This document shows positions 31,755-41,572 of a DNA stretch of 64,000 nt, piece after piece. The notes under the pieces were generated by a model. The model was not told where the DNA came from, did not search any database, and worked only from the letters and a program-made list of their open reading frames with translations. The stretch is from Cordylochernes scorpioides (lineage: Eukaryota > Arthropoda > Arachnida > Pseudoscorpiones > Chernetidae), in assembly GCA_030710605.1 (NCBI GenBank), contig CP092870.1, positions 54,511,921 to 54,575,920 of the forward strand, given 5' to 3'. The position numbers and the translations under genes were made by a program. How positions within the stretch are numbered: position 1 is the stretch's first letter; each line of letters opens with the position of its first letter.

Positions 31755-32020
31755 CATCACAACTTAAGCGTATTCACGCAAATTTGGCCTCAAATACCCA
31801 TTTCTTGGTTTCTCAAGAAGCATTTGGGACCAAAAATTCTTTTAGTCTCAAATTCTTTGATGGCTTTTCTTGAATGATCAAATAATTGGGTTGGCCAAAT
31901 ATCAGGGAACAGGCTAAATCAATGTTTAGTTTATTTCTGTTCCAACAGATGGCGCTTTACCTTCTGTAAAGCACATTTGCTCCTTGTCAGGATATGCCAT
32001 TTTTATTTTTAATATCAACA
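31755..32020 (+). repeat. Hammerhead-element copy with the ribozyme deleted
   Basis: AGCGTATTCACGCAAATTTGG and TTTGGGACCAAAAAT match the upstream part of the minus-strand copy at 45085-45340. GATGGCTTTTCTTGA, AAATATCAGGGAACAGG and GGATATGCCATTTTT match 8001-8142. The core between the two parts is missing. Confidence 0.65.
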
Positions 32021-32582
32021 CCTGACCTCTTTATTTTTGTTTTCTATTATTTTTTCACAAATATATGTTAATTGCACAGTAATTTGCAACTAGGTAACAA
32101 CGTTTTTTTCCCCTGATTACATGAAATATGAAATATTTACAATACAGATTGAACCAGAGAATAAATAATATATCTTAGATTACACGCATTGGTGTTATAG
32201 CCTCCCGCGAAAAGGCTCATAACCACACACTGGCATTAAACTGTCCCTTAAGCAAAAACTTATAACCCAAGGTTTGCGTGTGATTGATTGCTAAAGGTTT
32301 GATCAGTGGATTAACATTTTTTTATTCTATATTCAATAAAATCTGTAAAAATAAATATGTTCGAATAAAATGATATCAAGTATTCAATGATATTTCGATA
32401 TTAATGAATATATTTCATTGCAATAATCTCAAAAATCTATATAAAATCTCTTTATATATAGAGAGAAATATGTTTAAATACAGTGATCACGAAGTACCAT
32501 TAAAAATTCGATACAAATAAATATATTTGAACCTGATGTGTGTGATCTCAAGAATTCAATTAAATTTCGATACAAATAAATA

Positions 32583-33890
32583 CAAGGTATGTCCCATAAG
32601 TTCCCGGACTGGGTCCATAAAAAAAAGGTAAGATTTTTTTAAAATTTTTGTATTAAAACTTTTCAAAGTAATCCCCCCTTGCTTCAACGCACCAGCGCCA
32701 TCGTTTCTCCCAATTGTCGAAACAGTTTTTATAAGCCTCTTTTAGAATGCTCTTCAATGCTAACGGCGATTTTTCTATTATGTCATCCCTGGTGTCAAAA
32801 TGTCTTCCTTTTAGAACTGCTTTAAGTTTGGGGAACAGGAAAAAGTCATTTGGTGCGATGTCTGGGAAATAGGGTGGTTGAAGTAGGATTTGTGTCCCGT
32901 TTTTCGCCAAAAAGCTAGTCATCAAGTGCGTTGTGTGAGGGTGAGCATTGTCATGGTGTAGGATCCAGCCACCATTAGTCCATTTTTCTGGCCTTTTTTT
33001 TTCGAATCGCTTCCCTTAGACGGCGAAGAATGCCCAAATACATTTCCTTAATAACTGTTTGGCCTGCAGGAAGATACTCGTGATAAACAATGCCCTTGTT
33101 ATCCGAAAAAGCGACCAGCAACACCTTCTTTCTGGATTTTTTGGGTTTAGGCTCACCCTAACCTTTCCACTCGGCAGATTGAGGTTTAGTTTCAGGGTCA
33201 TAGCCATAGACCCATGTCTCGTAGCCTGTGATTATCTTGTCTTTCCATTCAGGATCCGTTCTTGTCATTTCCATCATGTCCTCACAGGTTGCAAGCCGAC
33301 ACAGTTTTTGCTCATTGGTGAGGAATCTTGGGATGAATTTTGCAGGAGTCTTTTTGAGCTTCAAATCTTCGGTTACGATCCTTCCAATCGTTGTTTTAGA
33401 GATGCCTGTGTCTTGCTCTAGCTCCAGCAAAGTGGTTCGAGGATTTTCTTTTATCAAATCGGTGATTATTTGCACATTTTCATCAGTCTTTTGAAATTTT
33501 GGGCGTCCTTGACGAGGATCATCTTCAATGGAAATTCTGTCAACTTTAAATCTAGAATGCCATTCAAAAACAGTTGTTCTCTTTGGGGCGTCATTGGGGA
33601 ATGCTTTATTAAGCATTTCAAAAGTTTCGGTTGCTGATATTTGAAGTTTCACACAAAATTCTATGCAAATCCTCTGCTTCAATTTTTGTTCCATCGTAAA
33701 ATCGCCGCAGCGCTAGGTGTGACCTTTAAATAAATTAGAATAACCTTGGCGCGCGCGCAAGTACCGCCTCGATATTGGTACCACCGTGTAGCCAGATATT
33801 TTTTCTATAATTAACAGTCAAATTCATTTACATTTTTCATTTATTTATTTTTTTATGGACCCAGTCCGGGAACTTATGGGACATACCTTG
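32583..33890 (-). mobile_element. Mariner element, inactive
   Basis: 1308 bp with inverted ends CAAGGTATGTCCCATAAGTT and its inverse at 33871-33890, flanked by TA (32581-32582 and 33891-33892). Removing it and one TA restores the surrounding 58 bp repeat (AAATAAATA + TTCGAACC), so the insertion site is certain. Confidence 0.95.
32653..33694 (-). pseudogene. Mariner transposase with nonsense, frameshift and active-site mutations
   Basis: The start MEQKLKQRICIEFCVKLQIS (33694) opens the paired helix-turn-helix; LEQDTGISKTTIGRI is in the second. The catalytic order is D, D34D. The first site reads ITGYETW, with Tyr for Asp. A TAG follows WKG at 33160 where the family has Gln. One additional A in the run near 33000 shifts the frame before the second site, ILHHDNAHPHT, and the third, PDIAPNDFFLF. 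The C-terminus is YFEKF, full length of about 347 codons. Dead, but only lightly decayed. Confidence 0.95.
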
Positions 33891-34067
33891 TATATTCGAA
33901 CCTAATGTGTGTGATATCAAGAATTAAATAAAATCTTGATACAAAAATTATGTTTGGACCTGATGTGTGTGATCTCAAGAATACAATAAAATCTTGATAT
34001 AAATGAATATGTTTGAACCTGATGTTTGGGATCTCAAGAATTCAATAAAATATTGATACAAATAAAT

Positions 34068-34137
34068 ATTATATAAAAAGGCGTACCTGGATCTGTAAAG
34101 AATTCTTTACAGATCCAGGTACACCCTTTTATATAAT
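34068..34137. repeat. 70 bp near-perfect palindrome
   Basis: Two 35-base arms without a spacer around AATT at 34101-34104. ATTATATAAAAAGG at the left edge is the inverse of the right edge with one or two mismatches. It sits between units of the 58 bp repeat. It may be a snap-back MITE or a mirror of a transcription terminator-like hairpin. Confidence 0.85.
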
Positions 34138-34189
34138 CTTAATTAATGGATCGCCTTTTGACTCAAACAAATAAATATGTTTGAACCTG

Positions 34190-35225
34190 ATGTGTGTGAT
34201 CTCAAGAATTCTTAAAAATCTTTTATCATCAGGTTACCCAAAGTCCTTCATCCTGCGACATTTTTATCAAACCGCAGAAAACACCAAATCAATAACTCAA
34301 AAAGCAGAAATTTATATAGCATTATTCATCATCCCATATTCACTTCAATCAGTTTCCATAGCGAGAACACTTAGAAATTATGGTATCAAAACTATGTACA
34401 ATAATTCTCCAAATTTAGGCAATATGATTAGACACCCATTAACAAAGAATCAATCCAACATTCCATTCAATAGAAAAGAAGCCATATACTCCATATCATG
34501 TAATATATCTGTAGTTCTAAATATGTAGGGGAGACTGGGAGAAAAGTTCATAATAGAATAGCCGAACATAATAGGAATATCGTCAATAGTGACCCAAGAT
34601 CTTTAATATTTCAACATATAAAAGAAACCGGCCATACATTTAACTTATCCCAACCCATAGTGCATTATGACAATATCCATAGTAAATACCAAAGACTCTT
34701 AATAGAATCTATGATAACCAAACAACAAAAAAGCATAAACAGATACATAGAAATATCAGAAACATATGAAACAATATTAACAAACACTACCCCTTAGATT
34801 TAAAATAGTCTTCTATATATACACCATAATAGTTCATGAATTTAATAGGTTTAATTTGAGATCACGAGATATCATTAGACCAACGCGTGGCCTCTACCCA
34901 TGCACGTATAATTATAAAAAAAATTGTTTATAACACACAAAGAAGGTAATATACGTTTTCTCCACCTTTCCATATCATTAATAGTTAGATATGTAAACAT
35001 CCTATTACGTAATCTAATATGTAAATATTCTATCTATTATTATTATCATCTTTGTTAGATTAAAACATTATAAAATTAAATATGCAAAAACTTATTTTGT
35101 ATAAAAATAGTATATATACCATCAATTTGTTATCGTGATACTCCTGTGGAAGGACTGACAGTTTCGAAAGCTAGAGAATTAAATTTTAACAAGAAACTTA
35201 GCCCAGGAGCCTTTATTTTCTTTAA
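34190..35225 (+). mobile_element. Penelope-like element, 3' part
   Basis: 5'-truncated copy inside the 58 bp repeat: coding remnant, AT-rich spacer, then the tail CTCCTGTGGAAGGACTGACA ... AACAAGAAACTTAGCCCAG at 35140-35215, after which the 58 bp repeat resumes. Confidence 0.75.
34215..34798 (+). pseudogene. Penelope-like C-terminus with GIY-YIG endonuclease
   Basis: The first frame (34215-34528) has VSIARTLRNYGIKTMYNNSP, which in this family precedes the nuclease. A +1 change near 34515 leads to SKYVGETGRKVHNRIAEHNR, the YIG half of GIY-YIG with the Arg of helix 1, then FQHIKETGHTFNL with the conserved His, and LLIESMITKQQKSINR with the catalytic Glu. It ends TNTTP-stop at 34796-34798. The nuclease nicks target DNA for reverse transcription. 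The reverse transcriptase is not present. Confidence 0.85.
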
Positions 35226-35524
35226 AATACAAATAAATATGTTTGAACCCAATGTATGTGATCTCAAAAATTCAATAAATATTGATACAAATAAATATGT
35301 TTGAATGCGATGAGTGTGATCTCAAGAATTCGATAAAATCTTGATACAAATAAATATGTTTGAACCTGATATGGGTGATCTCAAGAATTCAATAAAAATA
35401 TATTGATACAAATAAATATATTTGAACCCAATGTGTGTGTTCTCAAGAATTAAATAAAAAATCTAGAAACAAATAAATATGAACCTGATATGGGTGATCT
35501 CAAGAATTCAATACAATCTAGATA

Positions 35525-35540
35525 CACACACACACACACA
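35525..35540. repeat. (AC)n microsatellite inside the 58 bp repeat
   Basis: A longer (AC)n lies at 35598-35621, at the same position in the next unit, so it was copied with the unit. Confidence 0.8.
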
Positions 35541-35842
35541 AATAAATATGTTTGAATGTAATGAGTGTGATCTCAAGAATTCAATACAATCTAGATACAC
35601 ACACACACACACACACACACAAATAAATATGTTTGAATGTAATGAGTGTGATCTCAAGAATTCAATAAAATCTTGATACAAATGAATATATTTGAACCTG
35701 AAGTGTGTAATCTCAAGAATTCAATAAAATCTTGATACAAATAAATATGTTTGAATGTGATGAGTGTGATCTCAAGAATTAAAAAAAAATCTTGATATAG
35801 ATACATTTTTCTGAACGTGATAATCTCAATAAATTAAATCAA

Positions 35843-35845
<3 letters not shown>

Positions 35846-35876
<31 letters not shown>
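35846..35876. repeat. (TA)n microsatellite
   Basis: About fifteen TA dinucleotides at the right edge of the 58 bp repeat. Confidence 0.9.
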
Positions 35877-35878
<2 letters not shown>

Positions 35879-35974
35879 GAATATGTTTGAATGGTATTAT
35901 TTCGATCTAAATCAATAAAATATCATATAGATAAATATTGTTTTGAAAAAAGAGCAATCCATAAATAAATATTT

Positions 35975-36062
35975 AATTAAAAAGGCATATATTGGATCGA
36001 AATATAATATATTTTACCAATAATTCAGTTGGCTGAACGCTAACCTTTATCAAGGTATTAAA
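35975..36062 (-). repeat. Half-element with GATAAAGG stem-loop
   Basis: Minus strand: ACCTTGATAAAGG, stem GTTAGC with GCCAAC around GTTCA, GAATTATTGG, then TATGCCTTTTT at the end. A single-arm member of the family found as an inverted dimer at 36525-36750. Confidence 0.55.
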
Positions 36063-36430
36063 ACATATTAAACTATTTTTTTAATGAATAATTTGTTTGA
36101 ATGCAATGATATCAATAATTCATTAAAACCCTATACGGATATATACCTTTGAACATATAGATCTCTTAGAATTACTATAATTAAATAAAACCTTTTCGTA
36201 TGGAGGATTTTGATAAGGGAAATTAGATATTTGGAGGTCTTTGTGAATTTCTATCCTTAATCTTAATTAGGTATTTTTCTCTTTATGTAAAATATTGTAA
36301 TAATAGGATAGATTCTAGAATAATTCAGAATTTTCTTATCAAATATATAGGTAAAGATATAGGTTCCCTGGCCGGAATTCATAATTCTTTAAATTGATGA
36401 TACTTCGGCCAGTAAATCTTTTTTATTGTA

Positions 36431-36470
36431 TCGACGTTTCGACAAAAATATTTTGTCCTCGTCAGGAGCG
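36431..36470 (-). ncRNA. Hammerhead ribozyme core, class 2, left arm
   Basis: CTGACGA (36459-36465), stem II GGACAAAA/TTTTTGTC, GAAA (36437-36440), then ACGT and cleavage base C. Stem I has only two to three pairs beside the core (CTC/GAT). Confidence 0.7.
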
Positions 36471-36576
36471 AACAAAAATAAAAACATGGAAAAGCATTAA
36501 AAATTATTCCTATATAGGATATTATATGATAATAAAAAAAAAACATATATTGGATTTAATAAAAAAAATAATTTGC

Positions 36577-36617
36577 CACTATTTCGGTTGGCTGAACGCC
36601 AAACCTTTATCGAGGTA
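36577..36617 (-). ncRNA. Hammerhead-like stem-loop, non-canonical core
   Basis: CGATAAAGG, stem GGTTTGGC/GCCAACC around GTTCA, then GAAATAG. The layout is that of a hammerhead, but the CTGANGA box is replaced by CTCGATAAA or CTTGATAAA in all copies, so activity is doubtful. Confidence 0.4.
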
Positions 36618-36815
36618 TTTACATTTTTGAATAAAACATTGTTTTACATTTGTTGTATACAAAAATGTAATGCCTTGATTAAGGTTTGGCGTTCAGCCAA
36701 CCCAAATATTGGCAAATAATTATTTTATTAAATACAATATATGCCGTTTTATTATCTGATAAAATTCTATAAAATAATAATTTTTAATGCTTTACCATGT
36801 TTTTATTTTTGTTCG

Positions 36816-36854
36816 CTCCTGACGAGGACAAAAGATTTTTGTCGAAACGTCGAG
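36816..36854 (+). ncRNA. Hammerhead ribozyme core, class 2, right arm
   Basis: CTC before the core pairs with GAG after it (36852-36854). CTGACGA at 36819-36825, stem II GGACAAAA/TTTTTGTC, GAAA 36844-36847, ACGT then C36851. All core bases are canonical. Confidence 0.75.
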
Positions 36855-36989
36855 ATAATAAAAATATTTACTGGCCTAAGTATCTTTAATTTGAAGAAAT
36901 ATATAGGTGCTCTTCTGTTAAAAAAAAAATTTGAAAGGAATCCTTAAAAATCACATATCTATATCATTCTATGTTATTAAGTGTTTAAA

Positions 36990-37430
36990 AAAATATGTTG
37001 CGAAAGGGAGGCTTGGCAAGTGTTTCAATTAAATTGTGGCCATCTGGTCTGGTACACGTGTTAACTCAAATAATTGGAGTATCTAGAGCGGAAGAAAAAA
37101 CATTCCAATAAAATTACACACACTAGTGGCGATTAAATTCGCTATACCAGGAAGAAATGCAAACAACAAAATGATATTTACTGGAAGAATACAGTATGCT
37201 AAGATTAACATGTTATTAGATTTTTTGAAATATTTTGGGTTTGGATGCTTAAAATTCAGTACCGATAAGAAAATTCTCTGGCAGCATTAACGACAATTAC
37301 ACAGTCTAGCCATAAATTCTGTTACAAACAATTTATAAATTAAATGATTAAGAACAAAAACTAATGGAATATAAATACACATTCCATTAGCCAATAGGAC
37401 ATATATTTCAAATACATACAATCATTCAAA
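36990..37430. other. No gene seen
   Basis: AT-rich sequence without a recognised feature. Confidence 0.45.
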
Positions 37431-37434
37431 ATAT

Positions 37435-37560
37435 CCTACCTTATTTTTGACACAGGATCTTAAACGTTCGGGCCACTGATCTATGGCGGCACTCAACTTT
37501 TCTAAGAGTATTTCTTTCATTGCTCTCACCAATGCTGATTTCAATTGATCCAAATCTGAG
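37435..37560 (-). pseudogene. Transposase C-terminal scrap (Tc1/mariner-type)
   Basis: Minus strand: DLDQLKSALVRAMKEILLEK then LSAAIDQWPERLRSCVK. A pattern of L-K-x-A-(I/L)...I-x-x-(M/W)-P-x-R-L-x-x-(V/C) is typical for the last helices of Tc1/mariner transposases. The rest of the gene is missing. Confidence 0.45.
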
Positions 37561-37617
37561 AATTAGCCAAACAGAGATAGGATAACGTGAAGTTTATTCT
37601 CTATTTATAATATTATA

Positions 37618-37712
37618 AAATAAATAAAGCCTCCAGGGCTAAGTTTCTTGTGCAAACCTTTTATTTACAAGATTTCGGACTTGTCGGTCCTTCTTAACGT
37701 GAGTATTGCATT
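37618..37712 (-). repeat. Penelope-like 3' tail module, solo
   Basis: Minus strand: AAGAAGGACCGACAAGTCCG ... CACAAGAAACTTAGCCCTGG, closest to the copy at 6380-6475. In both, TTATAATA borders the end. Confidence 0.5.
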
Positions 37713-37839
37713 AACTAAAATTAACGATGAATACTATTTTTTTATACTAATATTATTCAAATATTTCAAATACTTATGATATTTAGAGAAATTAATTACA
37801 TATTCTTATTTATTATCTCCACTCAATCATATTAGGGTA

Positions 37840-38240
37840 TCAAGCATGTAAAGCTTGTCATTGTCCGTAGATGACCAGACTTAAGTCTGGAAATCAAAGA
37901 CTGTTGTTCTCTTGGGAGGACAGAACCGGTGCTTGTCCTTCCTGTTCTGTACCAGTCATGTGCAGCATTAGATTTCCATTTCTGCAGGCCTTGGATCTTG
38001 ATGGTATGGATGAGGTCTCTTTGTGCATCAAGCTTTACAAGCTTGATAAATTTGATGGTGTCTGCCAGGGAAGAGTAGAGCTCATCAATGTATGAGTCAA
38101 TACAGTCAATAATGTGTTTTGGGGTTGCAGGTTGAGAATTACACTTAGTACATAGTAGGAAAACATTGCAACCATTCTGGAAAGTCATTGTCCGTAGATG
38201 GCCAGACTTGAGTTTGGATTTCAAAGACTGTTATAATAGA
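37840..38240 (-). pseudogene. Jockey-like LINE C-terminus, rearranged
   Basis: The minus strand carries LKSGHLRTMTFQNGCNVFLL, then the Cys/His stretch CTKCNSQPATPKHIIDC and a helix LADTIKFIKL, normally the end of the protein. It is followed, downstream in the same reading direction, by AHDWYRTGRTSTGSVLPREQ, QSLISRLKSGHLRTMT, which should precede it. The segment is thus two overlapping pieces of the same C-terminus in tandem, joined near 38000. No reverse transcriptase remains. Confidence 0.7.
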
Positions 38241-38272
38241 AAAATAGTAGAATAATTCTTCCTGGAGTGAAC

Positions 38273-38720
38273 TTATACGATAATAACAAGGCGAAGGAAG
38301 ACGAGTATCTTTATTGGTGCATAAGAGCAAGCTTTCGGGCAAAAGCCCTTCGACTGGCAAGATATAACGACACTGTGAACGACAACGATGGCGGTAGTGA
38401 ATATATACACATATTAATTTACATAAATATGGAAAAAAGCATGCAAATGGCCAATTTAACTATTTGTAAAAAAGTGAGAGGTAAAAAAAATAAAAATAAA
38501 ATAAAATAAAAATCCTATAGGGTAATAGAAGAGATGCCAGAACATTTGCATGCTTTTTTTCTATATTTATGTAAATTAATATGTGTATATATTCACTACC
38601 GCCATCGTTGTCGTTCACAGTGTCGTTATATCTTGCCAGTCGAAGGGCTTTTGCCCGAAAGCTTTCTCTTATGCACCAATAAAGATACTCGTCTTCCTTC
38701 CCCTTGTTATTATCGTATAA
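38273..38720. repeat. Near-perfect palindrome, 177 bp arms
   Basis: The left arm 38273-38449 and right arm 38543-38720 are inverse copies with very few differences; the spacer is 93 bp and contains AAAATAAAATAAAA. Each arm holds GTCGAAGGGCTTTTGCCCGAAAGC (minus strand at left), a GGGC/GCCC stem-loop followed by GAAAGC. Confidence 0.9.
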
Positions 38721-38759
38721 ATACTGTTATAATAGGATTATAATTATTTTATCTGTAGT

Positions 38760-39470
38760 CAGTCTAATGCAGGCCCGCGAAAGCACATGCCAATAACACA
38801 TTTTTCAATTATTTTTGTATAAATATATCATTTAGAGATTGTACATCAAGTATTTGTCCGTTAAAGAGCAGTATATATTTGCTCGAAATCTTGCAAAATA
38901 AAAATTAAAATAAGCTTTTTGCCTTAATTTTATTTTTCCTTTTTGAAATAATTTCTGGGTAACTATTGCTCACATAAAGATATTAGTCAATAGTTTGATG
39001 GAATATTTTGATTGACTTTTTTGATAATATGTTTAAGTATTGCTTGCAATCATATGAAATATATTGATTGATGATCTGTTTTGTAATGATCTTTGTATTC
39101 TTCTGAACAGGCAAATATTGCAATGGGTATGATTGTTTTGCTCTAATATTGACTCCAGATGTTTTATCGTCTGTTTAATTAAAAACCATCTGTGATGATT
39201 CCAGTACAGATGATTTCACCATCCATTTCGAAATTTCAATTATTGATAGAATATAAATCCAATTAAACAGTTGATAGAGAAATTCACTTAGGAATTTTGT
39301 TATTAAAGATGATAACGCCCATGTTTAATTAATCTTTTGTTTGAAGAAATTAATATTTGACTTAATGAACACATGTGACATCTGTATATTGTAATTGAGA
39401 TTATTTTTCGCCTTTTTTTCTCTATAAATAAAACTTCCTTCTGTTCTTACTACGGTTAAAGATGTTTAAT
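38760..39470. other. No feature identified
   Basis: AT-rich, no coding or repeat structure seen. Confidence 0.45.
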
Positions 39471-39479
39471 ATAAAGGTT

Positions 39480-39655
39480 GCCTGGTCGGCATTCATATTT
39501 CTTAAAAAATAGACACTTCGGCCAGTTAAAGTCTTATTTTCTCAACGTTTCAACAAATATGTTTTTGTCTTCGTCAGGTGAAATTATTTTGTTGAAACGT
39601 TGAGAAAATAAATAAAACATTAACTGGTTGAAGTGTCTATTTTTTAAAGGAAAAA
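39480..39655. repeat. Class 2 hammerhead repeat, collapsed inverted dimer
   Basis: TTGCCTGGTCGGCATTCATA, AAAATAGACACTTCGGCCAG and the ribozyme at the left. The right arm, 39580-39655, inverts GTTGAAACGTTGAGAAAATA and AAGTGTCTATTTTTT, but its CTGACGA box is lost at the join. Confidence 0.7.
39541..39577 (-). ncRNA. Hammerhead ribozyme core, class 2
   Basis: CTGACGA (39571-39577), stem II GACAAA/TTTGTT, GAAA (39548-39551), ACGTT. Compared with 36816-36854, stem II has a G-U in place of G-C. Confidence 0.65.
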
Positions 39656-39694
39656 ACGATTAGATATATTAGGAGGGCCTTGATCATCAGTAGT

Positions 39695-39745
39695 GAATCC
39701 TCCCGGCGGTTACGTCAGTTTAATCTCTACCAGACTAATAATTCA
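39695..39745 (+). repeat. One end of the MITE at 16199-16344
   Basis: AGTGAATCCTCCCGGCGGTT and GTTTAATCTCTACCAGAC match that element's end. Confidence 0.55.
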
Positions 39746-39788
39746 TTGAGCTCTATTGCTATGGGCAAATTTCGTTGAAAATTGATTT

Positions 39789-41400
39789 TTGGAATGGACG
39801 TCTTCAACAAGGAATTCTGACCTTATAACGATGGTCAGCTTAACCAGAACATGCAGAGGGATTTTCATAGAGTGGTTTGAGAGATTCACCGAGAAGAACC
39901 GGGATTGTAAGTCCTGTAACCGTTCTATGATAGAGAAGGCATCTGGGATGAAAAACGGATGGCTCTATTGGAGCAGTAGTAGTGGGAAAGCAAAATGTAG
40001 CTGGATAGCAAGCGGCGAAGACAAACTGGAACGAAAACGGGTGCTCCAAAGGAGGCAGATCGTAAAGAGCCAGCCGGAGAGCGATATCCACAGAATGATA
40101 CCCTAAAGTACTTTGAAGGAAATATGCTAAGGCAGGAATCGGCAAACTTTTGAGTCGGAAGAGTCACAAATAACAATTTGCAAAATTTCAAAGTTTTTAA
40201 AGAGAAACAACATTTTTTCTTGCCAACAATAAATAGCCCTTTCATAAATAATATTTGCTTATGGAACTATTTTAAGAGCGGCAGCTTCACATCCAAAGAG
40301 CGGCATGTGCCTCGCGAGCCGTAGTTTGCCGACCTCTGGGCTAGGGTTACCTGAAAGAAGGTACGGTAGAAGAGCCTCGTGGAGCAAGAATTCGACGATT
40401 TCCCCCGCGATGAAGTCCTCAAAACTCTTGAGGAGTTTTCAGGTCACGCTTTTCAAGCCAACCGCTTTTAATTGTGTCAAGCTGCGGATTGAATTTTTTC
40501 ACATCAGTCAGAGAGATATCTACTCGATGAAGCTAAAATGGCGGTGTAGCTCATTGGTAGAACATTCCACTCCAGATCGAAAGGTCAATGGTTCAATTAC
40601 TCGATGAAGCTGGTCAGCCTTCCCCAGGATGATGCCTTCCGTAGCTCCCTCTAGGAATACAGCGATGTCCTGCAGCCGCAGCTATAACACGCAAGGCACT
40701 CGCCAGCTCAGGGAGTAATGGGAAGTCTATCTTGAGTATGATGCGCAGGAACTGATGACTGTGGCAACTTGAACTTCGTCTTCGAAGTGTGAAAAGGAGA
40801 GGAACTTGATATCTTCAATTATATCCCTCTTTATTTTACCATTTAATTATAAAAACTCCAAGGAATATGTCTCCAATCTTCCTAATGTTTCACTAAGAAA
40901 TGCCTCTGCTCTTTTAACGAATGACGCTAATCGAAAAAGAGCGAAGACAAATGGCACTGATGGTGATGGGGGAATCCATTACTTGGAGACAGATGGCAGT
41001 GTGGTCCGAGCAACAGTATTTGAGGCTCAGTAGTGGGTGACGCGTATCAAGAGCCTCAATGGTATTAGGACTTGATACAAACATGCAGCAACAACACGGC
41101 TTCCGCAAATGACAACCTTATTAGGCTTGTGAGGAATCTTAGATGGCGGTTATGTCGAAGAGGACGGTTGCCTCTAGGAGCTCCGAGAAGGGTTCAACGG
41201 CTCCAGACTCGATGTCGCTCGAAGACTCCTCGGATATGTTGATATCACCGAGAATTGACGCATCTTCTCTAAAGACCATTTTCCGCGATGATCTGCAGTT
41301 GAAGATGCCGTTATTCAGGAGTATGAGGTAGATTACAGATGATGACGTGGGTCTCGAGTCCACGGATATTGACGCTGGAAGTGGCAACCTTGCCTGATTA
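39789..41400. other. GC-richer decayed stretch, origin unknown
   Basis: It contains fragments of open frames on both strands with rich composition, such as SCNRSMIEKASGMKNGW (plus, 39915) and FREDASILGDINISEESSSD (minus, 41230-41290). Nothing is long enough to assign. GC content is above the neighbourhood, which suggests an old retroelement or gene remnant. Confidence 0.35.
40535..40597 (+). tRNA. Retroposed tRNA-Trp-like fragment with target duplication
   Basis: TGTAGCTCATTGGTAGAACA is a canonical A box/D arm. The anticodon loop CTCCAGA gives CCA (Trp), and GGTTCAAT is the start of the T loop. The tRNA stops there, missing the T stem 3' side and acceptor 3' side. TACTCGATGAAGCT lies directly on both sides (40521-40534 and 40598-40611), a perfect 14 bp target duplication. 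A truncated tRNA was therefore inserted as DNA, most simply by LINE-type machinery. Confidence 0.75.
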
Positions 41401-41572
41401 CAGGACGCGCTACTAGAGGAGAGTCATTCCCAGCACCATGGTGAAAACAAGGTTGTATCCTTTAAGAATAGAATCTGGCAAAAAGGTACAGCTTCGACCT
41501 ACTTATTGGTTAGTGTCTTGTCTTAGTGGGCCCACACAATGCCGAAATTTCAAACTAAACCTTTAATAAGGT

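Larger units (their letters stand above)
32340..35960 (+). repeat. Tandem repeat of about 58 bp, interrupted
   Basis: The unit has GATACAAATAAATATGTTTG, AACCTGATGTGTGTGATCTC and AAGAATTCAATAAAATCTT. At least fifteen units are recognisable, in blocks 32470-32582, 33891-34066, 34165-34215 and 35228-35830, with more decayed ones at the edges. Spacing is 58-62 bp. A mariner and a Penelope-like element sit inside it. Confidence 0.85.
36399..36884. repeat. Nested palindrome carrying two hammerhead cores
   Basis: Outer arms: GATACTTCGGCCAGTAAAT through AAAAACATGG at the left (36399-36490) and its inverse at the right (36795-36884), each with a class 2 hammerhead. Inner arms: the CATATATTGGATTTAATAAA ... 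GCCAAACCTTTATCGAGG block (36540-36620) and its inverse (36665-36750). One inverted dimer therefore lies inside another. Confidence 0.85.

Noticed and set aside
33059..33494. Two plus-strand open frames over the mariner
   Set aside because: They are antisense to the recognised transposase.
35479..35676. A plus-strand frame with repeated HTHTHTQINMFECNECDLKN
   Set aside because: It is the 58 bp satellite with (AC)n read in one frame. The repeat pattern is at DNA level, and spacing is not a multiple of three.
37670..37712. Hammerhead in the Penelope tail (CCGACAAGTCCGAAA)
   Set aside because: It resembles CTGANGA...GAAA in order, but stem II cannot form and the core boxes do not match in any of the tail copies.
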